DNA from: Cordia subcordata
Lineage: Eukaryota; Streptophyta; Magnoliopsida; Boraginales; Cordiaceae
Direction: 5' to 3'
Length of the DNA: 64,000 nt
NCBI GenBank assembly: GCA_028554755.1
Contig: JAPTOF010000017.1
Location: 7,626,001-7,690,000, forward strand
Shown here: in pieces, positions 38,601 through 50,100 of the stretch
How positions within the stretch are numbered: the stretch's first letter is position 1
Layout of the letters: every line of letters starts with the position of its first letter
Made by a program: the position numbers and the translations under genes
The notes under the pieces: generated by a model
The model's database searches: none
Told to the model about the DNA's origin: nothing
Seen by the model: only the letters and a program-made list of their open reading frames with translations

Positions 38601-41127
38601 CTCTCTTAGGAACATGACCCTTAGAATTCGAGGTATTAACGTTATAAGAATAGGCTTAAAATTGGAAACAAAATATACAACCTTTGGGTTTCTACCCTTA
38701 ATCTTGTTTTTCTCAATAACATAATGGGTAATTTTTGGTCATCGATGTTTCAAGATTATTTCTCTCTTATAGCTATTAAGAGTTCTTTTCCATTCTTAGT
38801 TCAAGACAAGCCGTTCACTAAATACTCAGTTATAGTCCCTTCATAGTCATTAAGCAAGACAGTTAGACCTCTCCTATTGCCAATTACATTACCCTTTCTT
38901 TATCACCATTTTTATCAACCAAAGCGGCATGTGCATCAAATGTAATGTCAAGTCAGTATTGACTATATTCAGATAAAACCCAATATTTGCTTTCATTTCA
39001 TAATGGTTTTATCTATTCAAGACATCTAAGTAATGATTGTTCAAAGTAAATGAAACAATCCAAGAAAAAAATGCAATATCAATAAACATTATGCATACAT
39101 ACTATATTACAAAAGTAAGCGTTATAAACAAAAGATTCCAAGCACATCGTTGTCATATCTGCCTTTGGGCAAATAATTCAACATGTAAATAGGCGCTCTT
39201 TTAATATAAAGTAATACATATAAGATCACCTCACTAAAAGAAAAGTCAACCACATTTGGGCAATTGAACTCCCTAATAGCATTATAATCTTGGGTCCATA
39301 CTTTATGTTTATGCTCCCGGGCTAAAACCATATAATGATCTCCTTTGGGAGAACATTGCACACTTTACCATGGTAGTTTCCCAAACAAAACGAGGAAAGC
39401 CATAGATTTAGTTGAGCAAATCACTTTGGTGAATTTGCCTACTTAAATCTATGCTATCAACTCATTGGGAAAAATCAATGCTTAACTTTAATCACAAAAT
39501 GCTATGTATGCGATTGACCACACAATATGAAACAATTCAATATGATATGTCTCAGTGATCAATTTAAAATTGTATTCTTCAATAAATTTCACGAGCACAT
39601 ATGAATAATCTAGCAATAGGAGATATATAAATTTTCAAATTGAATAAAGAAAATAAATATTTTCATTAAAATCAGAGATAAAGAAAACTTCTAAATCAAA
39701 TCTTTATTTATAAAACATAGAAATTGCCATAGAGAAAAACATAAAATTTCAATGTTTAATTAAATTTATTTTCATAACAAAGCTAAAACAATTGTTACTG
39801 GTGCCAAAACTAAATATTAACTTGATCCAATGGCTACTCGCTTAGCAATAAAATTCTATTACATTTGCAAAAGCAAATAGATGATGACACTTGCACTTGA
39901 AAGTGCCCTAAGGACTCATTATAGTAAATCAATTAATGATATATTAATTAATTTAATACTTTAAAAGGAATAAGACATAAGCAATAATTATAAAATATCC
40001 ATTGCAAGAACATGTCACCATTAATGACACATCTTAGGGCATAACAAATATATTTTAGTTTGTCAATATACAATCAAACTAAGAATTAAAAAAAGGAAAC
40101 TAATAATAATGGATGACCCAAAAAAAAAAAAAACTCGGCCATGATAGTTTTTTTTTCCCTCTCAAAAGACTAATTATATATATACACACACACAAAATTT
40201 AATATTTAAAATTAAATTTGATTTCATAGTAGCAAAGGCATTGTTTGGTAAATATAAAATATGCGATGCTATGTCTTTGGTAAGAAAAATCTTTAGCTGA
40301 ACAAGACCTTCCCAATTTAAAAATAAGGGCATTGTTTGGTTATGCAAACAATCCAAAGACCATAAAGCTAAAGAAATTAAATTTTGCCAAACGCAGCCCT
40401 TTCTAGCTTAAAACACAAGGGCCTTATTTGGTCGCGCTCATATATAACAAAAACCTAAGTATCTCAAAAGGACTATTTGCCAAACACACTTCTTACCAAT
40501 TTAAAATAAGATTCTGTTTGACTATGCTTATTAATTGTAAAGTTTAATCACCCCAAAGTCTTATTTACCAAACATGGTCCTTCTACCTCTAAAACGGGCT
40601 AATACAGAGTATGTTTAGACCCAAAACAAAAATCCATATCATAAAAACCTCGAATCTAATTCGATTTTTGTAATCAAATAATCTAATCCTAGTCTTTTTC
40701 ATCTAGAAATTCAAATTTAAAATCAATTTCACTAGAAAAGTTGAATTCTTTGCTGGATTATGCAAATAGTTTTTTATTTATTTTATTAAAAATCAAAAAA
40801 ATCGCAAAAAATTGAAACACGGGACCAAAACATGGGTCTTCAAAAACAAAAATCAAATCATGAATATTCCGTTTTTTATTTTAAAAAATGGCTATTTTCT
40901 TGATATGAGTAGCGATTGGCTTTCTCTAAATAATTCAATGGAAAAACTCAAAAATTAAAATAGACCATAAATCAAGAACGATAAAGGAGAGTTCTAAGAA
41001 AGCAGCCAATCAATTTTATGAAATAAAATTTACTAATAATATAAAACAATCATTAACAACTTTCGTAGTCTATATGCTCAAACAAGTATTCTAATTTTTC
41101 TTTAAAAAAATGTAAATCCATGTATAA

Positions 41128-41142
41128 GTGGCTCTGATACCA
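41128..41142 (-). other. primer-binding site of the copia element
   Basis: Minus strand TGGTATCAGAGCCAC, two bases inside the 5' LTR. It is complementary to plant initiator tRNA-Met 3' ends and fixes the element's orientation. Confidence 0.9.
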
Positions 41143-41144
41143 CA

Positions 41145-41583
41145 TGTAAGCGCAATATAGGATCGTATACATTAATTTACAATATAAAATTCAAAGACAT
41201 AATTAATAGCGGAAGCACATACCTGTTTGAGCCATTATTGTTAAAAAATTGTTGTTGAAGAAATAACTGTCACTGTCACCTAGTCTAGATTTAAATCTTC
41301 CTCTCCCTACTCTACTCAATATTAACATATGCTTATGGGAACAACTGTTAGGTTAAGAGTAGGAGAGGGGACCTAGCCTTATTTATAATAAATTCTGACA
41401 GTCCTACCCATAAAAGGATTTATCAGAATATATGGGCCTACGCACAAAAGAACCGTTTGGATTTATGAGGTGGGCTAAAACCAATATGATTACAAAGCCC
41501 AACTTGTGAACCAGATATTCAACCTATTTTATAAGACCAAAAATAATTAACGGTAACCCACTTTAAAGACAAATTTTCCCACA
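41145..41583 (-). repeat. 5' LTR of the copia element
   Basis: 439 bases with TG...CA ends, directly followed on the plus strand by the CAACT target-site duplication. Confidence 0.93.
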
Positions 41584-41794
41584 CAACTTTATTGATACAT
41601 TGAATTAGCAAAATTTTCTTTTTGTAATCTTATGTTATTTTTAGTAAATAATACTCTTTATATGCATTTGTTGTATATATTTAACAATACTAATCTAAAC
41701 TTTATACTTCTTTATGTCAAAAGGGTTTGATATCGTCAATGTTCATAATTTAATCTTGGCCCCTTCAATATCATATTCGTGGCTCCACCCTCGT

Positions 41795-42140
41795 CCTCAA
41801 GTGTATAAATATCTTGGCGTTGCATACCACTATTACAAGCCAAATTGGATTATGTTAAGAGAGCTGTTACCCAAAAGAACTCTGAATATATCCAATTTTT
41901 AAGGAATGCGAAGAATACAGAGTTGTCGGAAATTGTAGGGGGTTTATTTCTCATTACAGGAATTGCATTTTATGGTATTGGATGTGATTATGCATTACGC
42001 ATGGAAACTTTTAATGAGATGAACGACGATCTGATGACTTAAAAACGTTCATCTGGAGAGTATTGTTCCATGTCTGAGGACAGCCTTACAACTAGTACGT
42101 GGCATTCAGTATCAATTAGAAGCAGACCAAACAGGTCAGT
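41795..42140 (+). pseudogene. copy B relic of the unrecognised family
   Basis: A fragment matching the middle of copy C. AYHYYKPN aligns with AYHYMKTN; then, after a frame change, YVKRAVTQKNSEYIQFLRNA, VGGLFLITGIAFYGIG and DYAL align with copy C motifs NVKKAIRQKQLEYRQFAR, AGGLFVLRTIMFYGLG and HYAL. After a second frame change at about 42040, KNVHLESIVPCLRTAL aligns with KNAPSESDIPSFKKAL. No upstream exons remain, and the left boundary lies just beyond the copia target-site duplication at 41588. It was probably truncated by rearrangement before or with that insertion. Confidence 0.75.
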
Positions 42141-42423
42141 GTCATTTTCTATACACACAAAAAGCGCTTCGAGACTCCAACAATTAGGCCAAATGGACTC
42201 TATATATTTATCATGTTTTTTTTAATTTAAATGGTATTTCTTATCTCATGTGTATTGTACAACACATTAATTTATTTCACTCAATAGGTATAACTGAGTC
42301 AAACTCTTATTAAAACCTTGTAACTATAGTGAAATGATATATGCAAAAATAAACTTTCCTACGGCAGAACTTTGTTGGCTAAAATAACTTCTAAAGGCCG
42401 AAGATAAAAATGATGTCAACTAT

Positions 42424-42650
42424 CAGACCCCACATATGGTATGATAATGTCGGTGTCACTCGTCTAACAGCAAATCCAGTATTTCATGCATAAAAAGAAC
42501 ACACTGAATTGGATGTACATTTTGTTAGAGACAAGGTGGCTGCTGGTGTTCTACAAATAAAATACATTTCATCCCTTGATCAAATTGCAAAACAGAGGCT
42601 TTATCGAGAACTAGATTCATCTGGTTATGATCCAAGCTGGCCATGATAGG
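42424..42650 (+). mobile_element. copia RNase H relic
   Basis: DNVGVTRLTANPVFHA, then a stop, then EHTELDVHFVRDKV, LQIKYISSLDQIA match the C-terminal RNase H of Ty1/copia polyproteins. It is on the plus strand, opposite to the nearby complete element, so it is a different, older insertion. No LTR found. Confidence 0.85.
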
Positions 42651-42920
42651 ATAATTCGCACTCTACCATTTATTTAATTTTTTTAATTTAAATTGTATTT
42701 TGTTATAGCATTATTGGAAGATATGATTAAACACGATTATATTACTTTTTGGAAATTATGAATTATTATATAAAGTTTTAAAAAAATTAAATAACTAATT
42801 TTAGTATAATGCACATTTTACCATTTATTTGTGATCAGTAATGTTGCAACCATTAAGATTAACTAAGTGGCTCCATGTATATGAAAATTTATCATTTTTA
42901 ATTATTCTTAAATTAAATAT

Positions 42921-43208
42921 AACCCAACTTTTGAAGGAAAGAATAATTGAAAATTTAAAGTTAAATGTGAAAATGATTCAAAATAGTAAATAGTTCTATC
43001 AATAGAAAGATGCAACAAATAGAATGATTTTAAAATGATAAATCTTTTATATCAATAAAAGAACAACCCAACTTTTGAAGGAAAGAATAATTGAAAATTT
43101 TAAATTAAATGTGAAAATGATTAAAAATAGTAAATAGTTCTATCAATAGAAAGATGCAACATAGAATGATTTTAAAATGGAAAATCTTTTATATCAATAA
43201 AAAAATAT
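42921..43208. repeat. 144-bp tandem duplication
   Basis: AACCCAACTTTTGAAGGAAA begins at 42921 and again at 43065, and the units stay nearly identical through ATAGAAAGATGCAACA and CTTTTATATCAATAAAA. A few substitutions and a 3-4 base indel separate them. Confidence 0.93.
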
Positions 43209-43248
43209 TTACTTAACTTTAACAATACAAGGTGCACACTTAAAAAAA

Positions 43249-43965
43249 AGGGAGAATGCCATTTCCCCCATGAGTTTAGCATAAATCTCAAACTCCCCCA
43301 TCAAGATTTATTTTTACCCACTTCCCCCTTGATATTAAGTTTCACCAAACAATGCCTTATCTTAATTATTCTTTTAGTTTTTGTGTTATGTTTTTAAATT
43401 GTTAGTTTATAAAAAGTTATACTTTGAACTAAAAGAATTAATTTGATACACGCACAAATATAAAAGAAGATTTTATTTAATTTTTTTATTAATTTTGTAT
43501 AATAACTATTTTTACTTTTTATTTTTATTTTTAAATGGTTAGCTGATTAAAAATATGATGCGCTAGGATAGGAAAAAATAATTCAATTTGAATTATATAT
43601 TAGAAAATAATTGTTTTAAAGTGAATTTAATTTTTGTTTAATAGTGTGTATAGGGCAGTTTTTGTAAAATAAGTAGCTTTTTTTTTTCTTTTCTTTTTTT
43701 GCATTTTGAAATTATTTTTTGTGGTTCTTTATTTTATTAGTGACTCATGTATTAAATGATTTGCTAATTTTTTTGTCTACTATTTTTCTTTTTCTTTTCT
43801 TTTCACTTTGGGTTATAAAATTAAAAAAAAAAATAAAGATGCCTTTAATATAAGGCTTTATTTGAAAAAATTGAAGCCATGAAAGAATATGGGTAAAACT
43901 AAAACTTTATGGGGAAATTTGAGATTTAGCTAAAAACTCACGGAGGGAAATGGGATTTACCCCAT
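43249..43965. mobile_element. long terminal-inverted-repeat element
   Basis: About 717 bases. The left end (GGGAGAATGCCATTTCCCCC ... AAATCTCAAACTCCCCCATC ... TTTTTACCCA) is matched by the inverse of the right end (GGGGTAAATCCCATTTCCCT ... TAAATCTCAAATTTCCCCAT ... TTTTACCCA) over about 75 bases. Long arms and an AT-rich non-coding interior suggest a non-autonomous Mutator-like element, but no target-site duplication could be fixed because both flanks are A-rich. It ends about 160 bases before the start codon of copy C. Confidence 0.75.
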
Positions 43966-44121
43966 AAAAACGTTTATTTATTTACTAGGTTTTCTTTGCC
44001 CTCCTCAGACTCATCCGCTATCTATTAATTTTCCTTTTTATTGCCTCATTTGGCTTCTTTATTTTTTCACTTCCACTGCCGTCATCGTGGCCGCGCAGCC
44101 ATTTCGCCGCCGTTCCAAGCC

Positions 44122-46831
44122 ATGCCAAACGGCAAGAGTAACAGTTCTTCTCGTACACCTGCTAAACAGGTAACTAAAATAACGAGGTATAAATATATAT
44201 AATTATATATTATATGAAAGTACGTGCATGTGTGTCATGCAGATACGTATTTGTGCATGTATGTATATTTGATTGATACACATGTATGTGTATGATGTGT
44301 ATTTGATTTGATCGGTTTGGTGTAGGATTGATAACTAACTATTCTCTCTCAACAGGGCAAAGCTTTCCAACAGTCGACGAAGCCGAAGATCAGCAAACAA
44401 AACCAATCCAGGTCTCTTTAATTATACTCTCTACCCCCTCTATATATATATACGCTAGCTTCGTGCTATGCACGGGTTTTAATTTATTTTGTTATTATTG
44501 ATTTCAAATCTTGAAATATTTAATTGGAGTATTATTAGAAGGTTACTTGGTAATATATCTCCACATTAATGATTTTTTCTTATAACTGTAATTTGGATTT
44601 GACACTAATCTATAATATTTTTTGGTCTTTTAACATGTAACTATATTTTTTAACATACCAATAACATATATATAGTTCTTATATAGTATTTTTTTTTATA
44701 TCAATATAATGATTATATTTATGAATGTTGTATAGGTGTGTAGCATCTGCCCTTCAATTGAAATTAACATCATCTATGGCAATATTTAGATCTAACGCAT
44801 GTAACCAAATGTATTTTGCTCTTCAATTGAATTTAACATAATGTGCATTGTATCTATCATAAGTCTAATGCACTGTATCTTCTTAAAATCATTAATAATA
44901 TATGACGAAAATATATTTTTAAACTGATGCGTCAAACTCTTGTTCATCTGGAGAGCTGATGTGAAGTTACGTGCTCATTCTCTGGCTTTTGTGTACGTGT
45001 GCATGTATAGATAGATAGATATGTGTGTGCGCGCGCGGGGGTGTGGCGCGTGCAGTACTGTTACATTTAAGCTGCCCTCAGATCATTATTCCAGGTTTTC
45101 TAAAACTGATGACAATTGCTACTGGATTAAACTTCTAGGTAAAAATTAAGTTACTGAAAATTATTTTTTTGAGTTAGTGCAGTACAATTTGGACTTTCGC
45201 TTGCAGGATGGTCGATGGTCAAGCCAAAATTTGAAGTCTAGTCTGCTTAAACACTCACGAATCATGAATTCTTTACATATATATATATATGTATATGTAT
45301 GTATGTATATGTATTTTCAGGATAAAAGTGGACGGCTTAAGAGAAATGTTGGACGGTCGACCAGAAGACTTCAAACAGCAGTGTGTTGTAGTAGTGAACT
45401 TAGCTCTGGAAGAAATTGAGGAAGAAAGTGAAGTAGGTAAGAATGTGAAAATTTTAGCCTAAAGTTTTTATCTTTTAAAATTAGCCTTTCTAAATTCTTT
45501 TACTCGGTGTAGTGTACGAAGGGGGTGATTTTTACCTGAGAAACAAGTCCAAGGCAAAAGATGAACAAAATCAAGAAGCTGCAGCAGCAGCAAATGTGGC
45601 CAATGATTACAATGACTCTGATACTAGTAAAACCTCTGCAGCAGTAAATGATCCTGTAAACGGAAACGCTGTTCGGTCCGATGACGGAAGTGATCACATC
45701 AAAGTTGCCCCTAATCCCACCGAAGCAGCTGAAAGTTTCATTCCAAAAAATGATCAGGCGGCAGAAGCTAGAAACAACAATGACGAAGCTTCAGATAATG
45801 CTGAGCCCGCTTATGTTGTTCCCCGAGCATATCTCTCTTACTGCAGGGAGAAACTAGAAAGGCACCTAATGGCTGCCGAAACGTTACTGCAAGAGGCTCG
45901 AAAAGTCCAATCAAACCATATGAAGAAATTGAGAAGAGTCCCTCATTATTGGGAAATTTTTGGTGTCATGGAACTTTTTCTATCATCCTTTCTCACACTA
46001 CCATCATCTGAGTATCCTATGAAAAGGGTCGAACTTGAGAAAATGTATAAACGTGCAATGCTGCAAATGGGTGATACGAGCCAGCATCACCCTATTGATG
46101 CTATTTGGGACAAGTTTAAAAGATTTCAACCTCATAATGGCATGGTTCTTCAATTTTCAGAAGATGGGGTTGATGTCAGTTTGAGGTTTATTTCGGATAC
46201 AAAAAGCTACGTCTCTACAACAGTGAATGAATTCAGAAAACAAAAAAGTGAATTGTCGGAGACAAAGGAGGATCTAGAGATGCGTTTGGTCCTTAGAGGG
46301 GTTCGACCGGAAAGTGTCTCTTGCCAAGCAGACGATTACCCTGGTCATGAAGCCTACCACTATATGAAAACAAACAAAATCGTGTTTCTGTTGAACAATG
46401 TTAAGAAAGCTATCAGGCAAAAGCAATTGGAGTACAGACAATTTGCAAGGACGGTGAGGGATTCTGAGTTTTGGGAGGTTGCAGGGGGTCTATTTGTCCT
46501 GAGAACAATTATGTTTTACGGTCTTGGACGTCATTATGCATTGAGCATTGAAAATGTGAAGCAGTTTTACAACGATCTGATGGATAAAAATGCTCCTTCA
46601 GAGAGCGATATCCCTAGTTTCAAGAAAGCCTTAGATAAGGCTAGGGAAATTGATATTGAACCATTCAAGATTGAGTTAAGTACTACTGAAACAGAAGTAT
46701 GGATTGAGTGCCGTGATTGGTATTTGATGGAGAAAGAGACGAAGCAAATACGAGCAGATGTTCTAAACATAGAGAGAACAATCTCCTGGCTGCGAGATGA
46801 GCATGATCTTAGAGATGGTGATGTGATGTGA
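44122..46831 (+). CDS. intact plant protein of unrecognised family (copy C)
   Basis: I do not recognise this protein. Four exons join in phase: 44122-44169, 44356-44411, 45321-45436 and 45513-46831, giving 512 codons. The N-terminus (1-35) is Lys/Ser/Gln-rich. Exon 3 encodes LREMLDGRPEDFK followed by an acidic helix (EEIEEESE). Residues about 90-170 are a low-complexity Asp/Asn/Ala-rich linker. The C-terminal 300 residues are helical, with HYWEIFGVMELFLSSFLTLP from residue 218 and EFWEVAGGLFVLRTIMFYGLG-type sequence from residue 392. Both are an aromatic-Trp-Glu-hydrophobic pattern that may be an internal duplication. No signal peptide or clear membrane anchor is seen. Two further copies (23899-28075, broken; 41795-42140, relic) lie upstream. 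The start is chosen as the first ATG after the pyrimidine-rich leader, and all junctions have GT/AG. Function unknown. Confidence 0.8.
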
Positions 46832-48748
46832 CCTTGCAAGATGAGAGGGTTCTTCTACAACTTTGGCATTGATTTTTGGTTGGAAATATAGTCACTTTTC
46901 AATTGTGTGAGTAAGCAAGAAATTTAAGCGGGCTGATTTGCCTGTTATTGGTTTTTCTTTATGTCCTTTATTAGGTGTCATGTCACTATTTGATTTAAGC
47001 ATTCAGTTTTTGAATTTTGGTTAGCATATATCTCGCTTTATATTTCAATGGGTTGGTCTTGGTGTTATTGTCTTGCCCCAAGCGTGGTGAAGTTCTAATC
47101 AATGACTTAAGCATAGATACATTGCTTGATTATTTTTCTGTTTCATATTTACTTTTAAATATTTGATTTTGCCGTTGGCTGCAAATGCTACCTCCAAATA
47201 CAAACATTGACTGTGGTGTTACATTTACTGGTACTGCTGGTTTATGGATCAAGGGCAAGAAACGACTTCTAGTTAATTCTGTATATTTTCTAGAACTATG
47301 TAATGCTTTAATTTGAAATCTTCAAACTATGTGATGTGCCTGTAGTTTTTGTTTGGAGAAATTAATTCAACAACACTATTAGGAAGGTAGTTTCAATAAT
47401 TTCGTCATGCTTCATATGTAATCTTGCAGACAGAATTTAACGGTTTGCATTTTCCTTCATTCAGGCATTCAGGGAATAAACTTGTTTTTCCTCTTTATTT
47501 TCGGGATTCTGCCTGCTGTTTCAGAGCATTGTGTCCCACTTGCTTCCAACCAAGTCACTTTAGTCTCGTAAACAGGGTCCCGGAGGAGTATGGCATCAAG
47601 GCCACCTGCAATGAACTTGGATAACTTTGATTGCATATTCAAATATTGTTCCAGATAACTTCCCCTCTGTCTGTGCTTGTGTGTGTGACTGTGTGTGAAA
47701 ACATGCAGGCAACATTAGCATGCTGTTGTAGTAAACATGGTTCAATATGTGGTGAATGTGCGATAAATATCTTACAATTGAAGGTTGCTAAGATAAGAAG
47801 CAAACCCCAGGACAACAGTTGACCAATGACTAGAATGTACTCATTGATTCTGGTACCAAAAATAATTCAGTTACTTGGTCTTGCTTTCCCTGGTAAGCAT
47901 TGTTGCACACTTGGCCATTTCCCTTTTTGAGTCATTGTTGCACATGCTGCAAACTGAAGTCTGTCAAGAAAATCAGTGACAAAGAAACTGTAAGCTGTCC
48001 ATTAAGTTTCACGAACATCCAAGTTCAATCTGGTAATTTCTTGACTTCATTCAGGTGTGTCCATTACCTCTGACGTAACAATCTTGTTATCTGTGAGATT
48101 AGTTAGCCCCAGCACCGAACCAAGGAGATGAAAGTATGTTGCGCCAGATTTCTGTGAATAGAATCTTTTTCTTACAGCTTGACTAAGCTTTTGTGTTTCA
48201 AAGGTTATTGTTTTACCAGAATGATTCTGGTCTTTGATGTACAGCCCTGGTTCATTTAGATGGTCTCAATTATGCCGTCAATTTATGGCAAATTCGCAGT
48301 CCATCAGAATATTTGCGGTTCTATATTTGAATATTTACTCCATTATTTTCTGAAATTCCAGTTAAAGCCTCTCTATCTATATTTCAAGTATTTATGTACG
48401 GATTTCATATTTGTTCTGATATGCTAGCAAGAAGGTGTTGCATATTGTACATCTAGGGAATACTTTTTCATATTCTGTGCTTTCGTAGCTTGTAATATGA
48501 AGACTTATGAAATGTTAATATAAGCTAATATGACGGCGTAAATGTTATATTCCTTACAAATCACATTGTACTCCTTTGCATTATGTTATTTGTAGGTCCC
48601 TTGAACATCTAATCTTGGCTTTATCTCTTGGTATTTATCATCACTTCCAACTATTGTCGGAAAATTTTCTTCTCATCTACCAATTTGGAAGAGAGTTTCA
48701 GTTACAAAAACATTCTAATCCAGATAAAAACACTGCACATTTTTTATA
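46832..48748. other. 3' UTR of copy C and intergenic DNA
   Basis: The sequence is not strikingly AT-rich and could contain untranslated or intronic parts of a neighbouring plus-strand gene ending near 50080. I found no exon here that joins convincingly to those downstream. Confidence 0.35.
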
Positions 48749-48840
48749 ACTAGAACTGCACTTTAACAAAATACAACAAACCTCAAATTTCTTGACTAGA
48801 ACTGCACTTTAACAAAATACAACAAACTTCAAATTTCTTG
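48749..48840. repeat. 46-bp tandem duplication
   Basis: ACTAGAACTGCACTTTAACA with AAATACAACAAAC and CAAATTTCTTG occurs at 48749-48794 and 48795-48840 with a single C/T difference. Confidence 0.95.
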
Positions 48841-49174
48841 CTTATTCAACATTTACTGGAATTGAGATACACCAGTCTTCTCTTCTTTTTATTTAGTCAA
48901 CTGAGTTATATAGTTCTCTCAAAGTTGCCTACTTTCAATTCTGCAATTTTTAGATATAATTCCTGTGATTATAGTTTCTTTGCGAGGAATACTGTAAAGC
49001 GATTAACAGAACAGCTGAAAAGGCCAGATATTTCCTGATGTAGATGTAGTAATTGTCAGAAGTAGTTGGACTTGTGGGGAAAAGGGAGGACTGCTTCTTT
49101 TGCGAGTATATTGGTTAAACTAAAATGAAGTTCTCGTACCTGAAAATGTCAAACCTTGATTTGTTTATTTGCAG

Positions 49175-50080
49175 AAATCTTGGAGCTCTTCAAGTTTATG
49201 CAATCTTGGATATATGCATTCAGGCCTAACCGTGAGGTTTTCTCCAACTTATGCAGGTGTTCTGGCAGGTAAATATACTCCAAAAAACCCTCCCACGGGC
49301 CCCCAAGGATGAATCTATACTCGCGAGATTCTTTACTGATATAATGCCAGTACCTATATCAAGAGCTTCTTATTGACTTGGATTAATTCACCAACCCATT
49401 TTCTAAACTAAATTTGTGCTTCTGCAGCTACAACCCTCAGTAAATTGAAGAAAGATATGGGGCAGAACTACAATGAAATGCCAACCCAGGTTCCATCTTG
49501 TCTTCTGCTGCTATTTACTCCGTTCTATAATGAGTAAGCAGCATCCAATATCTCTCCAGTCGTATGCATTATAGTAAAATTTTATTGCCACCCTATTCTA
49601 AAGCTAAACTGCCAGCATATTATTGCAGGGCTGCAGGTCATCCTTATTAAAGTAAGGTAATTAGGAAGATCGATACTTCATTCCAAGTCCTTAACTACTT
49701 GGGATTTCTAAACAGGTTCAGAGTTTAAGCCCAAATTCTCTTTTTTCCTTCTTGTTGAAGCATTCTTGCTCAGTAGTGAATTCGCAGATTTCAAACTTCT
49801 TTCATGGGATATAGTAAAAAGAGTTGAGCCTTGCACCTAACAGTCCAAGGAGAGTGCTGCCTAGACCACTATACTATAATGACTGGACTGGAGTATTATT
49901 CCAGTAGCTTCAGGTATCTGCCTATAATTCGTCATTTATCCGAACATATCTATGTTTCTGTTTCCTCTTTCAGGTCCTCTTTAACTTGTTGGTTGATCGC
50001 GCAAGAGAACATTTCATTTCCAGGATGCCACAAAAATTGCAGAACAAGCTCAAGAGTTTGCTGCAAGGATGAACTATTAA
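49175..50080 (+). CDS. possible 3' exons of an unidentified gene
   Basis: Three candidate exons (49175-49268, 49428-49489, 50024-50080) each have AG/GT borders and join with consistent phase (0 to 1, 1 to 0, 0 to stop). The joined peptide contains GLTVRFSPTYAGVLAATTL, SKLKKDMGQNYNEMPTQ and DATKIAEQAQEFAARMNY before a TAA at 50078. The last two exons would form an amphipathic helix. I do not recognise the protein and cannot find upstream exons, so it may be a pseudogene relic, or chance. An alternative frame through the first two exons stops after NPQ. Confidence 0.3.
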
Positions 50081-50100
50081 TGAGGTTTTGCGCAGTAGCA

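Larger units (their letters stand above)
33837..41588 (-). mobile_element. Ty1/copia retrotransposon, decayed
   Basis: LTRs at 33842-34274 and 41145-41583 start TGTAAGCGC and end TTTTCC(A/C)ACA in plus orientation, and are flanked by the perfect target-site duplication CAACT (33837-33841, 41584-41588). The primer-binding site TGGTATCAGAGCCAC lies at 41128-41142 on the minus strand and a purine tract (CAGGTGGGAGA) abuts the left LTR, so the element runs minus. Minus-strand translation shows CIGCIRGK and TGPYSITLCGN with ITFIDVFSRY (integrase) near 37780-37990. KWVFKTKRD and LHVDDILLV (reverse transcriptase; VDD at about 36456-36464) follow, then FLAVRDFVKNDG (RNase H) near 35190. INT-RT-RNaseH order is Ty1/copia. 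Stops and frameshifts are frequent, so it is dead. The 439 vs 433 bp LTR lengths differ by one TGTCAC repeat. Confidence 0.95.

Noticed and set aside
34274..41145. Short open frames as separate genes
   Set aside because: They lie inside the copia element and are pieces or shadows of its decayed polyprotein or of non-coding DNA.
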